Below, one piece after another: positions 63,059 to 64,000 of a stretch of 64,000 nucleotides of DNA. The translations under genes were made by a program, and so were the position numbers. Below the pieces are notes generated by a model that saw nothing but the letters and a program-made list of their open reading frames with translations, was not told the DNA's origin and made no database searches. Position 1 is the stretch's first letter, and each line of letters opens with the position of its first letter. The stretch comes from an uncultured Pirellulaceae bacterium (GTDB lineage: Bacteria; Planctomycetota; Planctomycetia; Pirellulales; Pirellulaceae): assembly GCA_937967505.1 (NCBI GenBank), contig CALCJM010000127.1, forward strand, positions 1 to 64,000. The letters run 5' to 3'.

Positions 63059-64000
63059 ATGTCTGATACAGAAGCCAATGCTGTCGTTGTGGCTGCCGAT
63101 CCTGTACCGATGGACGATTCCATTGTATCCGGCGTCGGTCCTGCGATATCGGCGAACAATCTTTGCAAGACCTATCGTAGCGGGACGGTGTTTCGGAAAG
63201 AGCTTAAAGCACTGGAGAATGTCAGCTTCGAGGTCAAACGCGGCTCGATCTTTGGTTTGCTGGGCCCCAACGGTGCCGGCAAAACGACGTTTGTCAAGAT
63301 TTTATTGGGGATCATCACCAAAACAGCCGGCAGTGCCAGTTTGTTGGGTCACAGGGCAGGGTCGATCAATGCTCGGCGGCAGGTCGGATACCTGCCAGAA
63401 CATTTACGCATCAGTCCTCACCTGACGGCTTGGACTGCGCTGGAGTGTTTCGGTAATCTGAGTAATGTACCCAACAGTGTAATTCGCGACAAACGAGACG
63501 AACTTTTGGAACTGGTGGGACTGACCGGGCGGCATCGAGAACCCGTCAGGAATTTTTCCAAAGGCATGCTCCAGCGATTGGGCTTGGCCCAGGCAATGTT
63601 GCACGAGCCCCAACTGCTGATGTTGGATGAACCGACAGATGGCCTAGACCCGCGCGCCCGTGCCGAAATGCGGCAGATCATTCATCGTCTGCGCGAGTCG
63701 GGCGTGACTATTTTTCTTAACAGTCATTTGCTGCAGGAGGTCGAACTGATTTGTGATTCGGTCGCCATTCTCAATCGGGGGCAGCTGAAGTACTGCGGCC
63801 CGGTGGAGACCATCGGCCAGGAGGTAGCCAATGAGAATCAACAAATCAACGCCGAAATCGATTTGGCTGCGCCGCAGGCGGAGATACAGGCAGCATTGGA
63901 AGGAAAAGCCTACAGGCATCTGAAACCGCCTTCGAAAGCGGGAGCCTCGATCGATGTGACTTTTGCATTTCAGGGAGAAGTTGATGAGTTTATCGATGAG
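63059..64000 (+). CDS. ABC-2-type exporter ATP-binding protein (3' end beyond the window)
   Basis: At least 314 residues, cut by the right edge. After a 30-residue extension the ATPase begins AISANNLCKTYRSGTVFRKE. Walker A is GLLGPNGAGKTTF, the Q-loop region is VGYLPEHLRISPHLTA, the signature is NFSKGMLQRLGLAQAM, Walker B is LLMLDEPTDGLDPRAR and the H-loop is FLNSHLLQEVE. The LGPNGAGKT and DEPTDGLDP forms and the long C-terminal part after SHLL (starting SVAILNRGQLKYCG) are typical of ABC-2/NatA-like exporters. The membrane partner should follow to the right. Confidence 0.93.
   Translation, partial: MSDTEANAVVVAADPVPMDDSIVSGVGPAISANNLCKTYRSGTVFRKELKALENVSFEVKRGSIFGLLGPNGAGKTTFVKILLGIITKTAGSASLLGHRAGSINARRQVGYLPEHLRISPHLTAWTALECFGNLSNVPNSVIRDKRDELLELVGLTGRHREPVRNFSKGMLQRLGLAQAMLHEPQLLMLDEPTDGLDPRARAEMRQIIHRLRESGVTIFLNSHLLQEVELICDSVAILNRGQLKYCGPVETIGQEVANENQQINAEIDLAAPQAEIQAALEGKAYRHLKPPSKAGASIDVTFAFQGEVDEFIDE

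Overview
This window is about 64 kb of a planctomycete chromosome, most like the Pirellulales. I infer this from the LEPR-type motif at the N-terminus of a giant secreted RHS protein, an NPYESP-type small membrane protein, a secreted protein built of DUF11-like repeats, an ECF sigma factor with a planctomycete-style linker, and a divergent DnaA. The replication origin is inside the window: dnaA (42.35 kb), a 300-bp AT-rich gap with two DnaA-box matches, dnaN, a DciA-like DUF721 gene and gyrB, with no recF. No rRNA, tRNA or CRISPR array was recognised.

Layout. 1-13.77 kb, minus strand: one enormous RHS/YD-repeat gene (at least 4,590 codons, running off the left edge), with a one-base frameshift at a C5 run near 12,630. 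14.4-16.8 kb: a MacB/LolC-type ABC ATPase and permease pair. 16.8-21.8 kb: a J-domain protein, an integral membrane protein, an operon of photolyase, DUF2256 and DUF2805 (the last apparently starting at ATT), and a DinB-fold protein. 21.9-26.4 kb: a sigma-54 activator divergent from a giant multi-pass membrane protein gene that has a sigma-54-type promoter. 26.6-30.6 kb: a glycosyltransferase, then three small single-gene units, each bracketed by its own inverted arms. 30.6-33.9 kb: a YihY-type membrane protein, MiaB and ribosomal protein L21. 34.3-37.8 kb: a second activator whose sigma-54 contact loop is degenerate, coupled to HemX-like and HemA genes. 37.8-39.0 kb: a REP/BIME-like tandem array and an extremely acidic protein. 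39.3-43.8 kb: ScpB, a lipoprotein, a cysteine desulfurase and DnaA. 44-51 kb: dnaN, dciA-like, gyrB, a leishmanolysin-like protease and PepD. 51-59.3 kb: a BlaI-type repressor, a small secreted protein, the DUF11 protein, a prolyl oligopeptidase, PheA and a Ycf48-like protein. 59.4-64 kb: an ECF sigma, anti-sigma and PDZ operon, a secreted hypothetical and the start of an ABC exporter ATPase.

Two dispersed repeat families lie between genes. One is a roughly 80-108 bp palindromic element with four copies at 14.0, 20.8, 21.1 and 30.5 kb. The other is a REP-like hairpin with a four-copy tandem array at 37.86-38.33 kb and single copies at 34.05 and 56.58 kb. The most unusual structure is at 27.94-30.31 kb: three unrelated small genes, each flanked almost directly at its start and stop codons by outward-pointing inverted arms. 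This resembles a gene-cassette array, but no integrase is present in the window.
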